From positions 1-59,227 of the forward strand of contig JAIPEF010000003.1 in assembly GCA_021737265.1 (NCBI GenBank): 59,227 bases of DNA, written 5' to 3'. Positions 24,525 to 35,468 of this stretch are shown one piece after another. Source of the DNA: Desulfocapsa sp. Its GTDB lineage: Bacteria > Desulfobacterota > Desulfobulbia > Desulfobulbales > Desulfocapsaceae. The position numbers and the translations under genes are program-made. Under the pieces are notes generated by a model. The model was given only the letters and a program-made list of their open reading frames with translations. It had not been told where the DNA came from and made no database searches. The stretch's first letter is position 1; every line of letters begins with the position of its first letter.

Positions 24525-25899
24525 AAATAACACTATTGAAATTCTGCTTGTTGATGACGAACTGATTAACCTGCAAAATGTTAGTCATTTTCTTGAGCAT
24601 CAAGGATTCCAGGTCGCAACCGCTGCTGATGGCAATGCAGCCGTAAGCCTGCTACGCCAGTCCCACTTCGATCTGGTGATCACTGATTTGAAAATGGGAG
24701 ATATTGACGGTGTTCAGGTTATGAAGACTGCCAAAGAGCTCCATCCTGAGATTGAAGTTATCATTGTTACTGGCTATGCAACGGTAAATTCAGCCGTCGA
24801 CGCCATGGCTCAGGGGGCCTTCTATTACCTTCCCAAACCAATCAAACTCCAGGAGCTCAACACTCTGGTCATGAGGGCCACTGAAAAAACGATGCTGCGG
24901 CGGGAAATCAGCCGGTTGAAACAGCGCATCAAGGGGCAGCAGGGAACGACCCAGTTCATTGGTCAGAATCCTGCAATATTGGAACTCAAAGACTCCATTG
25001 CCCATTTCGCCCAGCTTGACTGTAATATTCTCATTACCGGCGAAACTGGAACCGGAAAAGAACTGGTGGCCAGAACCATTTATGAGCTGAGCCCTAGAGC
25101 CGAAAAACGTTTTCTCCCCATCAACTGCGGGGCAATGACTGAAGACCTGATGCTCAATGAACTCTTTGGTCACGAGAAAGATGCCTACACCGATGCCGGC
25201 GGTATGAAACGGGGTCTTCTCGAATCGGCTAATGGTGGGGTCGTCCTCTTTGATGAGATTGGCGAGATGCCTTTGAGTATGCAGGTTAAGCTCCTACGGG
25301 TACTGCAGGAGAAAAAAATTATCCGGGTGGGCGGCACTCAGGAAATACCGATAGATATTCGCATTCTTGCAGCAACCAATCGAAACCTGAAAAAAGAGGC
25401 GGAAGATGGAACGTTCCGCCAGGATCTCTATTATCGACTCAATGTCATTAATCTCCACCTCCCGCCGCTCCGCGAGAGAAGAGATGACATCCCCCTGCTG
25501 GTGAACTACTTTCTCGCTAAATATTCACAACCAAATGGAAAGAACATCAATGCCTCGCAGGAAGCACTGCGTCGGCTGCAGGAGTATGATTACCCTGGAA
25601 ATGCACGGGAGCTCGAAAATATCATCGAACGATCTCTAGCTCTCTGTGACGGCTCTGAAATACTCCCCCATCACCTTCCGGCAGACCTCAGCAAGAATGT
25701 ACACTTCCATATTCCAGCCATCCAGACATCCAGCAGCACAAGACAAAACCTTGAAGAAAACGAGCGGGAGTATATTCTTTCAATTCTGAAAAGTGTTAAC
25801 GGGAACAAAACTCAGGCTGCTAAGATCATAGGTATTGACAGAGTCTCCCTGTGGCGTAAGCTGAAAAAATATAAAAAAAATGGAATAGACGTGCAATAA
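24517..25899 (+). CDS. NtrC-family response regulator (REC, AAA+ sigma-54 activator, Fis-type HTH)
   Basis: A 460-residue transcription activator. Receiver domain 8-125 with phosphoacceptor D57, T85 and K107; AAA+ domain about 146-375 with Walker A GETGTGK (175-181) and Walker B VVLFDEIGE (242-250, DE at 246-247); Fis-type helix-turn-helix 412-452 (NKTQAAKIIGIDRVSLWRKL). The sigma-54 contact loop, normally GAFTGA, reads DAYTDA (222-227): the key Thr stays, but both Gly are Asp. It may still activate sigma-54, as some loops vary, or it may have changed. The receiver closely resembles that inside the REC-Lon protein. Probable binding sites are the GTTGCA-N3-TGTAAC repeats upstream of usp and of its own operon. 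Confidence 0.92.
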   Translation: MAENNTIEILLVDDELINLQNVSHFLEHQGFQVATAADGNAAVSLLRQSHFDLVITDLKMGDIDGVQVMKTAKELHPEIEVIIVTGYATVNSAVDAMAQGAFYYLPKPIKLQELNTLVMRATEKTMLRREISRLKQRIKGQQGTTQFIGQNPAILELKDSIAHFAQLDCNILITGETGTGKELVARTIYELSPRAEKRFLPINCGAMTEDLMLNELFGHEKDAYTDAGGMKRGLLESANGGVVLFDEIGEMPLSMQVKLLRVLQEKKIIRVGGTQEIPIDIRILAATNRNLKKEAEDGTFRQDLYYRLNVINLHLPPLRERRDDIPLLVNYFLAKYSQPNGKNINASQEALRRLQEYDYPGNARELENIIERSLALCDGSEILPHHLPADLSKNVHFHIPAIQTSSSTRQNLEENEREYILSILKSVNGNKTQAAKIIGIDRVSLWRKLKKYKKNGIDVQ

Positions 25900-26235
25900 T
25901 TTGATATCCTTTCTTTGATTTTAATTCAATGGGCGCTTATTATTTCCTGCAAGCATCCCGATCTTTGGCCTTTCCCAATCCAGGTACTCCTACAGCTCAA
26001 GTCGGCATATTTTAGTGGTATTGAATTGTCACAAATAATGAAGCTTTCATGCCTGCTTTGTTGACAAACTTTGGAGGTTCAGGTTACCTTGCTTTTTAGT
26101 ACCTTAGAAGTTCTTTTCGTGTTTTTTTGAAAAGAATTTCATGAAGGTACTTTCACCCCTCAAAGGGGGTACTGAAAAGAGTACCGGCGTACCGTTCATC
26201 ACACCGGTGTTAGCAACGTTGTTGCAGCGTATTAT
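25900..26235. other. Intergenic region with a repeat copy before the thiamine locus
   Basis: AT-rich, no gene seen. The part 26150-26217 is a copy of the dispersed repeat. No clear terminator for the activator gene is visible. Confidence 0.4.
26150..26217 (+). repeat. Dispersed intergenic repeat, copy upstream of the thiamine riboswitch
   Basis: CCCCTCAAAGGGGGTACTGAAAAGAGTACC followed by TTCATCACACCGGTGTTAGCA (each described piecewise) matches the reverse complement of 18220-18290. The GGTACT...AGTACC part can fold into a stem. Confidence 0.7.
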
Positions 26236-26237
26236 AC

Positions 26238-26333
26238 GGACTGGGGGAGCCGATGCTTATCGGCTGAGAGGAAACTGACGAGTTTCGACCCCTGGAACCT
26301 GATCCAGGTCATGCTGGCGAAGGGAAGCCGACA
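26238..26333 (+). ncRNA. TPP riboswitch (THI element) of the thiZXYD operon
   Basis: The conserved core blocks are present in order: GGGGGAGCC, GGCTGAGAG, GACCC, GGAACCTGATC, CATGCTGGCGAAGGGA. The aptamer binds thiamine pyrophosphate and lowers expression of the genes behind it. It lies about 90 bases upstream of the ABC transporter genes, which supports their assignment to thiamine-precursor uptake. Confidence 0.93.
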
Positions 26334-26421
26334 TCATGTTTTGTTGCCTCTCTTTTTCCTTTCTTATGGCCGGGTCCGGCAAATGTACCCTGTAAATTTT
26401 ATTGGAGATACTCCCTGTTGA

Positions 26422-27177
26422 GTGTGGATGATGCTTTCTGTCTCTGGATTAACAAAGGTCTTTGACCAGCAGTCTGTCTTTTCCGGATTTGATCTCACAG
26501 TGACTCGAAATCGTTTTGCTGTGCTCATTGGTCCGTCAGGTTGTGGCAAAAGTACCTTTTTTGATGTCCTTACCGGGGTAACTCCGGCAGACGGGGGGCA
26601 GATGAGCTGGCAGGAGGAAGAGGTCTGTCACCTGGGTGACTTGGCTGCGTATATGCATCAGAAGGATTTGCTCCTTCCCTGGTTTTCCCTCCTGGAGAAT
26701 AGTCTGCTTCCGGCCAGGACAGGAGGAGGGGATCTTCATCAGGCCAGATCCCGTGCCATCCAGCTGTTTTCCCGGCTGGGACTGTCCGGTTATGAACAGC
26801 ATCTGCCCCACCAGGTATCCGGAGGGATGCGGCAACGCTGTGCCCTGGTCCGAACCCTCATGTTCAACCGGGATTTGATCCTGCTTGATGAGCCGCTTTC
26901 AGCACTCGACGCCATTACCCGAAAAAGTCTGCAGTCTCTGCTGCTGCTACTGCAAAGCGAGTTTGACAGAACCCTGGTCATGATCACCCATGATGTGGAT
27001 GAGGCCCTCCTCCTGGCCGATGACCTCTACCTACTCAGTGTGAAACCCATGGGAATCAGGGAGAAAATCGTACTCCATGGTGATAAACCCAGGCGCTTCG
27101 ATAATCCAGAGCTGCTGGCCATAAAGGATTCTATTCTGCAAAAGCTGGAGGGAGATATCGATCATGTCTCGTGCTAA
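26422..27177 (+). CDS. thiZ: ABC transporter ATPase for a thiamine pyrimidine precursor (ThiZ-like)
   Basis: A cytoplasmic ABC ATPase of about 250 residues with Walker A GPSGCGKST (about residue 38), Q-loop MHQKDLLLPW, signature VSGGMRQR (about 133), Walker B LILLDEP and the switch His in ITHDVDEA. Family members of the taurine/nitrate/THI5 group look alike; the riboswitch and neighbours make it ThiZ. The start is uncertain: GTG 26422, ATG 26428 and ATG 26431 are all possible and none has a strong ribosome site. Overlaps thiX by 14 bases. Confidence 0.85.
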   Translation: MWMMLSVSGLTKVFDQQSVFSGFDLTVTRNRFAVLIGPSGCGKSTFFDVLTGVTPADGGQMSWQEEEVCHLGDLAAYMHQKDLLLPWFSLLENSLLPARTGGGDLHQARSRAIQLFSRLGLSGYEQHLPHQVSGGMRQRCALVRTLMFNRDLILLDEPLSALDAITRKSLQSLLLLLQSEFDRTLVMITHDVDEALLLADDLYLLSVKPMGIREKIVLHGDKPRRFDNPELLAIKDSILQKLEGDIDHVSC

Positions 27178-27907
27178 TCTCCTGGCTGTCGTGATACTGG
27201 TCCTGCTCCTTGGCCTGTGGGAAGCGGCCTGCAGAATCCTTGTGATCCCGATTTTTATCCTGCCACCGCCCTCGGCCATTGCGAAGACTGCTGTGCTCCA
27301 TGCTCCGCTGATTCTGCCCCATGCCCTGATCACCGGTCTGGAAATTGTTTGCGGTATCGGCCTGGCCCTGGCCGTGGCGATTCCTCTGGCCATCGGAATG
27401 TTTGCCTACTCTTGGCTGGAAAAAGCACTCTCACCCTTTCTCGTGGCCTCCCAGGCTATACCGGTCTTTGCCCTGGCTCCTTTACTGGTTGTGTGGTTGG
27501 GATACGGGATGGCAGGAAAGATCCTGATGGCTGCAGTTATTATCTTTTTTCCCATCACCGTCAATCTCCTGGAGGGGTTCAAGGGCTGTGACCGTGAGTT
27601 TCGGGTTCTCTTTCGTCTTATGGGGGCAGGGTTCTGGCAGACCATGCGCCTGCTCTACTGGCCCTGGGCCCTGCCGCATTTTTTTGCCGGCCTGCGGGTT
27701 GGGGTGACGGTGGCCACCATCGGGGCCGTGATTGGAGAGTGGGTCGGAGCACAAAAGGGCTTGGGCTACCTGATGATCCAGGCCAATGCCCGTTTAAAAG
27801 TGGACCTCGTTTTTGCAGTCATTCTGTGGCTGTCTCTCATGGGACTGTTCCTCTGGTTCGGGGTGGGCTGGCTGGAAAAAAAGAGTATTCGGTGGAAAAA
27901 TATTTAG
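27164..27907 (+). CDS. thiX: ABC transporter permease for a thiamine pyrimidine precursor (ThiX-like)
   Basis: A 247-residue inner-membrane permease of the binding-protein-dependent family with about six hydrophobic segments. The EAA-type loop appears as LFRLMGAGFWQTMRLLYWPWALPHFFAGL (region about residues 147-175), ending in the usual G-L-R-V-G. Overlaps the ATPase gene by 14 bases. Together with ThiZ and ThiY it should import a pyrimidine such as formylaminopyrimidine for thiamine salvage. Confidence 0.85.
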   Translation: MSRANLLAVVILVLLLGLWEAACRILVIPIFILPPPSAIAKTAVLHAPLILPHALITGLEIVCGIGLALAVAIPLAIGMFAYSWLEKALSPFLVASQAIPVFALAPLLVVWLGYGMAGKILMAAVIIFFPITVNLLEGFKGCDREFRVLFRLMGAGFWQTMRLLYWPWALPHFFAGLRVGVTVATIGAVIGEWVGAQKGLGYLMIQANARLKVDLVFAVILWLSLMGLFLWFGVGWLEKKSIRWKNI

Positions 27908-27988
27908 CCCTGGTAAACGGGAAGTAACCCGGGACTCTTTTCATCATTTCTTGGTTGGTGTAACTGATTGTTTATAATATTTTATTTG

Positions 27989-28057
27989 ATGGCGTCGTAT
28001 TTTCACCCTAACTACCGGGCATAAATACTTATCCACGGAAATCGAAGTTTTTACGAG
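27989..28057 (+). repeat. Dispersed intergenic repeat, second subtype, inside the thi operon
   Basis: ATGGCGTCGTATTTTCACCC, then CTAACTACCGGGCATAAATA, then a variable part ending TTTTTACGAG. The same TTTTCACCCTAACTACCGGG and TTTTTACGAG occur at 47891-47950. GGCGTCGTAT is also the inverted end of the repeat at 18220-18325. It separates thiX from thiY. Confidence 0.65.
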
Positions 28058-28127
28058 TTTATCTTATTTGAAAAACAAGAAAATAATTTTTAAGAAACTC
28101 ATTAATTTTACAATAGGATATCGAATT

Positions 28128-29063
28128 ATGAAAAAACAATTGTCTCCAATCTTTGTCGTCTGCATAGTTCTTTTTTACGCACGTTTTGCATCGGCCGAGA
28201 AGCTGACCCTGATGCTGGATTGGTTCCCCAATATTGATCATCTGCCCATCTATGTGGCGCAGGAGAGAGGGTTGTTCAAAGAAAAAGGACTGGAAGTGGA
28301 GATCATTTCTCCTTCCGAGACGGCGGACGGGCTAAAACTTGCCGCTTCCGGAAACGTGGATATAGCTGTCTCCTATGAGCCCCAGACCATTATTGCAGCT
28401 TCGGCCGGTCTGGATGTCAGAGTGGTGGGGAGACTTGTGGAGCATCCTTTGACCACGCTTCTTTTTCTCAAAGACAAAGGAATAAAGAGTCCCAAGGATC
28501 TGGAGGGGAAGAAGATCGGCTATACCGTTCCCGGGCTCATGGATGTTATGCTCAAAGCCTTTATGAACATCAACGGGGTACAGAACTATGAGGCAATCAA
28601 TGTGGGATTTACCATTGTACCCTCATTGGTTGCCGGTAAGGTGGATGCGGTGATGGGCCCTTTTAAGACCTATGAAACAGTGACCATGGCCCATCAAAAT
28701 CTGGAGGCAGGCTACTTTGAGTTGGAGAAGTGGGGCATCCCGGATTACGAGGAACTGATCTTTGTCTGCGGGGCGAAAACTCTGGCACAGAAGGAAGAGA
28801 ATATCAAAGGGTTTGTCCAGGCAGTCGAGACAGCAACTGTGTTCATGCGTGAGCATCCCCAAGAGGCACTGAAGGCCTACCTCAAGGTCTTACCCGAGGC
28901 CGATCCTCGCGTTGAGACCGACGCCTTTCACCTGACCCTCCCCTTTTATGCGGCCCCTGGTGGTTCAGATGCGGCGGCCTGGCAGCGTTTTGCCGATTTT
29001 TCTCTGAAATACGGCTTGATCGAGAAACCGGTAAAGGCAGTGGATCTGATTCATATCTGGTAG
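28128..29063 (+). CDS. thiY: Periplasmic binding protein for a thiamine pyrimidine precursor (ThiY, NMT1/THI5-like)
   Basis: A 311-residue secreted protein: signal peptide 1-22 ending RFASA before EKLTLML. The mature part is NMT1/THI5-like: LMLDWFPNIDHLPIYVAQERG at the start (21 residues, positions 25-45), then VDIAVSYEPQTIIAAS and GKKIGYTVPG. ATG 28128 was chosen for its AGGAT ribosome site and because the signal peptide then begins properly; a longer frame exists. It delivers the pyrimidine to ThiXZ. The gap to thiX holds a repeat, so it may have partly separate expression. Confidence 0.88.
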   Translation: MKKQLSPIFVVCIVLFYARFASAEKLTLMLDWFPNIDHLPIYVAQERGLFKEKGLEVEIISPSETADGLKLAASGNVDIAVSYEPQTIIAASAGLDVRVVGRLVEHPLTTLLFLKDKGIKSPKDLEGKKIGYTVPGLMDVMLKAFMNINGVQNYEAINVGFTIVPSLVAGKVDAVMGPFKTYETVTMAHQNLEAGYFELEKWGIPDYEELIFVCGAKTLAQKEENIKGFVQAVETATVFMREHPQEALKAYLKVLPEADPRVETDAFHLTLPFYAAPGGSDAAAWQRFADFSLKYGLIEKPVKAVDLIHIW

Positions 29064-29105
29064 AGTTTGTTTTATTGTCTATCTTTGTGAAGAGGAGAGT
29101 GAGCT

Positions 29106-29918
29106 ATGAAGAACTATTACAGGGTGGTGACCATTGCCGGGTCTGATAGTGGCGGCGGGGCCGGGATACAGGCAGACCTGAAAACCTTTTCTGCCCTCGG
29201 CTGCTATGGCATGTCGGTGATAACTGCTCTCACTGCCCAGAATACGATAGGCGTGACAGGCATTCACCCGGTCCCTCCGGAATTTATCGCTCTGCAGATG
29301 GATGCAGTTATGACCGACATCGGTGCGGATGCGGTGAAGATCGGTATGCTCCATTCTCCGGAGGTGATCAGGACTGTAGCTCAGTGTCTGCAACGATATG
29401 ACAGCGTGCCCATAGTTCTGGATCCGGTGATGGTGACCAGAAGCGGGGACAAGCTGCTTCAGGACGATGCAATCCAGGCCCTGAAAGAGTATCTCTTTCC
29501 CATGGCCACGGTCATTACTCCCAACCTTGCTGAAGCCTCGGTACTGCTGAACAGGGATGTAAAGGAACGGTCACAGGTGGCTGATGCCTGCCGGGCTTTG
29601 TCGATGCTGGGCTGTAACTGGGTGTTTCTTAAAGGAGGAGCGCTCACCAATTCCACCAGTGTGGATCTCCTCTATGATCGTCTGAACGGAGAGCTCCTGA
29701 AGTTCGAAAGTCCCCGGGTCGATACCCTGAACAATCACGGTACCGGCTGTACCACGTCTTCGGCCATTGCCGCCTGTCTGGCCAAAGGAATGGAATTGCC
29801 CGCTGCAGTGAGGGAGGCAAAGATCTTTATTGATGGGGCACTGCAAGGAGGTGCTGATGTGGAGATAGGTAGAGGCCACGGGCCGGTGCACCATTTTCAT
29901 AACTGGTGGAGTGTCTGA
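29106..29918 (+). CDS. thiD: Hydroxymethylpyrimidine / phosphomethylpyrimidine kinase ThiD
   Basis: A 270-residue ribokinase-fold kinase that phosphorylates HMP and then HMP-P. Visible are the N-terminal IAGSDSGGGAGIQADLKTF, VLDPVMVTRSGDKLL in the middle, TPNLAEASVLL, and the catalytic/anion-hole motif NNHGTGCTTSSAIAA near residue 213. The gene has a GAGGAGAG ribosome site and is the last of the riboswitch-controlled salvage operon. Length is normal. Confidence 0.95.
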   Translation: MKNYYRVVTIAGSDSGGGAGIQADLKTFSALGCYGMSVITALTAQNTIGVTGIHPVPPEFIALQMDAVMTDIGADAVKIGMLHSPEVIRTVAQCLQRYDSVPIVLDPVMVTRSGDKLLQDDAIQALKEYLFPMATVITPNLAEASVLLNRDVKERSQVADACRALSMLGCNWVFLKGGALTNSTSVDLLYDRLNGELLKFESPRVDTLNNHGTGCTTSSAIAACLAKGMELPAAVREAKIFIDGALQGGADVEIGRGHGPVHHFHNWWSV

Positions 29919-29933
29919 GAATGTAAGAATTAT

Positions 29934-30010
29934 AGTTGGGGGTGCCGGAGATTCCGGCTGAGAGTAAACTCCTGGAACCTGGTACTTGTAATCAAGTCAT
30001 AGGGAAAGTT
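29934..30010 (+). ncRNA. TPP riboswitch (THI element) of thiC
   Basis: Core blocks in order: GGGGGTGCC, GGCTGAGAG, CCTGGAACCTGG, GTAATCAAGTCATAGGGAAAG. The 3' block departs more from consensus than the first riboswitch but keeps the usual order. It lies 155 bases upstream of thiC, leaving space for an expression platform (a CCGG stem and a run of eight T near 30080-30110). Confidence 0.85.
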
Positions 30011-30153
30011 GGAATGAATGAAAAAATAATCTCTTGTGTTCAGTTCAGCATACCTTTCCCTTGCTTTGTCAAAAATCATTTAACCGGTTGGCTACACTCT
30101 GTTTTTTTTGAGTGTTGCGCTGTGTGTTTGTGTCGTCTAATTTTATGAAATAA

Positions 30154-32031
<1,878 letters not shown>

Positions 32032-32058
32032 AAACAGAAAGATTCAAGGGTCGAATTC

Positions 32059-32483
32059 TTGCGCCGTATAATTGAGATCAGCACGAGTCAGCGTGAAACT
32101 CTGGTGGATATCACCACTGAGGTTGAGCATATTGTTCGCGAAAGCGGTATCACCGATGGGCTCATTGGACTTTACGCCCAGGGGCAACCGGAGCCATAAT
32201 GATCCAGGAAAACTGGGATGATTCGGTCCAGACCGATGCGGTCAACCTGTTGGCCAAGCTCATTCCCCGTGGTGTCTGGCTGCATGATCGGCAGGACGGC
32301 AACGGTGACGCCCACCTTAAGGCAGGACTGATCGGCCCCTCTGAAACTATTCCACTTATAGACGGGAAAACAGGTCTGTCCAGGTGGCAGAATATCTTTT
32401 TCTGTGAATTTGATGGACCGCGCGAAAGCCGGAAAATTGTCTGTACTGTTCTCTCGGATTCCACTCAGGAAGGGAATCCCTGA
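32059..32483 (+). pseudogene. yjbQ: YjbQ-family (secondary thiamin-phosphate synthase) gene broken by a frameshift
   Basis: From TTG 32059 the frame reads RRIIEISTSQRETLVDITTE...GITDGLIGLYAQG, the start of the YjbQ/UPF0047 fold, then runs into a stop at 32197. In the next frame, from 32184 on, the rest of the family follows without a break: ATGAIMIQENWDDSVQTD, HDRQDGNGDAHLKAGLIGPS, RWQNIFFCEFDGPR. One missing G in the GGGG run at 32181-32184 explains this. It is either a real mutation or a base-call error in a homopolymer. YjbQ can supply thiamin-phosphate synthase activity, which fits its place 27 bases after thiC. Confidence 0.8.
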
Positions 32484-32690
32484 TTTTTCCATCAGCACCC
32501 CTGGCCTGAAACTACTTTCCAGTTACCACTCCCTGTTTGACTAGGCAGAGCAAATTCCATATACTGAAACAGGAGTAAGTCGAAGCTGTATTGAGCATAT
32601 CCTCTCGCCGAATTTCGTCAAGTGGAGGGAAGAACAGATGTCAATGAAAGTGATGGATAATACAACATAATTTTATTTGGAGGCGACCTG

Positions 32691-35363
32691 ATGAAAAGAA
32701 ATACGAGAATTGTTGCATCATTCCTGGTGTTGCCGATCCTTCTTCTTGCCTCCTCCTCGCTGTCCGGCTCGGTAGCCGGGGATGGCAGTGAGCCCTCGGA
32801 AGATGAATATGTAACCACCAAAGAAAAAGTTCCACAGGGCAGATTCGTTTCCTATCCAAGACCGCAGCCTGGTCTTCACACTGGCCATCTGGGCTATGAT
32901 AAGGAGAGTGGTCGGTTATTAGACGACCCCACCGTCCATATCTCGGTTCCACAGTCTCTGGGGGAACAGGCGGAGTATGAGCGATACTATCAGGAAAAGC
33001 TGGAAGGTGTTGACTCAACGCGGCTCACATTCCGTTCCGGCTTTACCAGCCAGCCCCTGCCGGGGATGGCTCCGGTTGCCCGGAAAAAAATGGCATCCGG
33101 CGAGGATGATTACTACCTGATCCAGTTCAGTTATCCCTTTCCCACTGAGACGCGCGATCATCTGGAAAAACTCGGTGTAACATTCTACGACTACGTCAGT
33201 GTGGCCGGAATGTACGCCCAAGTGGTGCCTGGTGCCTTGGATACATTGGAAAATGCGATTACTGAGAAGACGATCCGCTATGTGGGAAACATCCCCACAC
33301 AGGCAAAAGTAGAACCGAACCTGGCAGCGCAGGCAGCAGCCGGCCCTGAAACAGAACACGCGGTGACCGTACTGACCTTTGAAGAGCCGACCCCTGCCCA
33401 ACTGGAAGAACTGGGAAGCTACGTGATGATCGAGCGTCGCTCAGATGGTCCTATGCACATCCTGGAGGGGAAAGTATCCGGTTCATCTATTCAAGAGTTG
33501 GCTAATCTGGGATACGTTCGTTGGGTGGAGGCGCAACCAGTCAATACCCTGGGGAACCTGGAAGGGGGCATGGGCATTGGCTCAGATGTTGTCAGGGACT
33601 TTGGCTTTGACGGCACCGGTGTGCAGGTGATGGTTGTTGATACCGGAATTGCCCGTGACGGTGCGACCTACCACCCCGATCTGCAAGCCGGCCGGATCCT
33701 GGATCAATATGATTACCAGAATACCGACACCAACGCTGCCGATGATAACAGCCACGGGACCCATGTGGCAGGTTCTATCGGGGGCCGGTACAATAGTGGC
33801 AACTGGGACAGTGAGCAGAGTTGGCAGGGCGTGGCTCCCGGCGCAGATTTTACGATTTATAAACTCTGCTGCGGTGCCGACCAGTTCTCCAGCACCTGGT
33901 TTCAACAATCCCTGGAGCGTGCCACCTCCGGCGGACGCAGGGCGCACGTATCGAATAACAGTTGGGGCGGCGACAACGGCATTTACAACACTCACAGTGA
34001 AATCGCCGACCGCGCCGTGCGCGGTGAATACAACAGTTCGCCTGTTAATATGGTCATTATCAGTCACAATGACGACGACTTGGCCCGTGCCCCCTCAACC
34101 GGCAAGAACGTCATCACCGTGGGATCGGTCAAGGATGGCAACTATCCGGATACCCCTTTCACCAGTTGCGGAGGAGTTGGTGACTATGATTGGGCACCTG
34201 GCATGCGGGTCTGTTACAGCAACTATGGCCCCCTCGACACCGACGGCGATGGCCGTACAAGGGTCAAACCGGACCTGATGGCCCCCGGAGCGATGATCTT
34301 TTCCACCACGCCCTGGTACCTCGGCGGCTATGACTATTACGGATTCAAACACGGTACCAGCATGGCCGCACCCCACGTTTCCGGCGCGATCGCCCAGATC
34401 CTGGATGCGTACTCCACCTCCATGTCCTGGTTATCCGAGTGGCCGATGCTCATCAAAGCCATGCTGCTGGCTACCACCGTGGATGTTGGCGGGAATACAG
34501 ACCTCTATGGCCGCGGAATGATAGAACCCTATCACGCAATCTACTATCAGTCCGGGATCAATGCTTCTATGAGTTTCTGGGGAAACTCTGTTGCCACCAG
34601 CGGAGAAACTAAGGACTTTACTGTTAACGTCCCCGCCGGTTACGAAGAGGTCATCGTTGTCCTGACCTGGGCCGACCCGGCTGGCTCCAACGAGGTGGAT
34701 AACGACTTGGATATTCTAAGTGTGAAGGACGCCGATGGGGTACACCGTGGGTCGTCCTCTTCCTTTGACGATCCGGTGGAGTACGTCAAAATCACCGCTC
34801 CCTACACTCCCGGGACCTGGACGGTGACCGTCAGAGCCTTCTCCCTCGCTTCTGTCCAGTCTTTTGGGTTGGTCGTTCACCCCATCATGGCGACTGCCGA
34901 TCTCGACATCACCACCACAGTTCCAGAGGCAGTGGACCCTGGCGACTATTTTTACTACCACCAGTACGTTTCCAACAACGGTTATACTGCTGGCGGCAGC
35001 TATGCACGGCTCTATGTCCCGGATGGGTTTACGGTTCAGGGAGTCAGGATATACACTGAGGACGGCTATTCCCATTATTATGATGACAGCGAACTGTACT
35101 ACATAGATGGCGCCAACTATTGGCGGGTGGCACTCGGTAATACGCTGCCCTGGTACGACCGCCACGTCCGTTGGTATATCCGGGCCGATACCGACATCGC
35201 GGATGGGAACTACACCTTTTCGAACGCTGCTTACTGGCGAGAGGGGGGCAGCCTCCAGACCAGTGGTGTAGGTTACACTGAAATCCTCGTGCCGACACCA
35301 CCACCCTACTATTTCCCCTGGCCGATGTTCATGCCTGCTATCGAGGCACCACACAAGAAATGA
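32691..35363 (+). CDS. Secreted subtilisin-family (S8) serine protease, 890 aa
   Basis: Signal peptide 1-30 (SFLVLPILLLASSSLSG), an N-terminal propeptide-like region to about 290, then the peptidase S8 domain with catalytic D317 (VMVVDTGIA), H355 (NSHGTHVAG) and S557 (HGTSMAAPHVSG). After about 660 there is a P-domain or pre-peptidase-like beta module (SGETKDFTVNVPAGYEEVIV...DLDILSVKD), then a DUF11/CARDB-like repeat around 745-870. The protein ends in a proline-rich tail. Ribosome site GGAGG. Likely exported and cell-surface or secreted. No adjacent partner. Confidence 0.9.
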   Translation: MKRNTRIVASFLVLPILLLASSSLSGSVAGDGSEPSEDEYVTTKEKVPQGRFVSYPRPQPGLHTGHLGYDKESGRLLDDPTVHISVPQSLGEQAEYERYYQEKLEGVDSTRLTFRSGFTSQPLPGMAPVARKKMASGEDDYYLIQFSYPFPTETRDHLEKLGVTFYDYVSVAGMYAQVVPGALDTLENAITEKTIRYVGNIPTQAKVEPNLAAQAAAGPETEHAVTVLTFEEPTPAQLEELGSYVMIERRSDGPMHILEGKVSGSSIQELANLGYVRWVEAQPVNTLGNLEGGMGIGSDVVRDFGFDGTGVQVMVVDTGIARDGATYHPDLQAGRILDQYDYQNTDTNAADDNSHGTHVAGSIGGRYNSGNWDSEQSWQGVAPGADFTIYKLCCGADQFSSTWFQQSLERATSGGRRAHVSNNSWGGDNGIYNTHSEIADRAVRGEYNSSPVNMVIISHNDDDLARAPSTGKNVITVGSVKDGNYPDTPFTSCGGVGDYDWAPGMRVCYSNYGPLDTDGDGRTRVKPDLMAPGAMIFSTTPWYLGGYDYYGFKHGTSMAAPHVSGAIAQILDAYSTSMSWLSEWPMLIKAMLLATTVDVGGNTDLYGRGMIEPYHAIYYQSGINASMSFWGNSVATSGETKDFTVNVPAGYEEVIVVLTWADPAGSNEVDNDLDILSVKDADGVHRGSSSSFDDPVEYVKITAPYTPGTWTVTVRAFSLASVQSFGLVVHPIMATADLDITTTVPEAVDPGDYFYYHQYVSNNGYTAGGSYARLYVPDGFTVQGVRIYTEDGYSHYYDDSELYYIDGANYWRVALGNTLPWYDRHVRWYIRADTDIADGNYTFSNAAYWREGGSLQTSGVGYTEILVPTPPPYYFPWPMFMPAIEAPHKK

Positions 35364-35468
35364 AAGGAAAATAGGGGTGTTAGAGAGAGTCATACGAGTG
35401 AACAAAGACAGTCCAGACCCATTATGAGAATACACGGTCCCGTTCTATGCCGTGTCATTTTGACAGGG

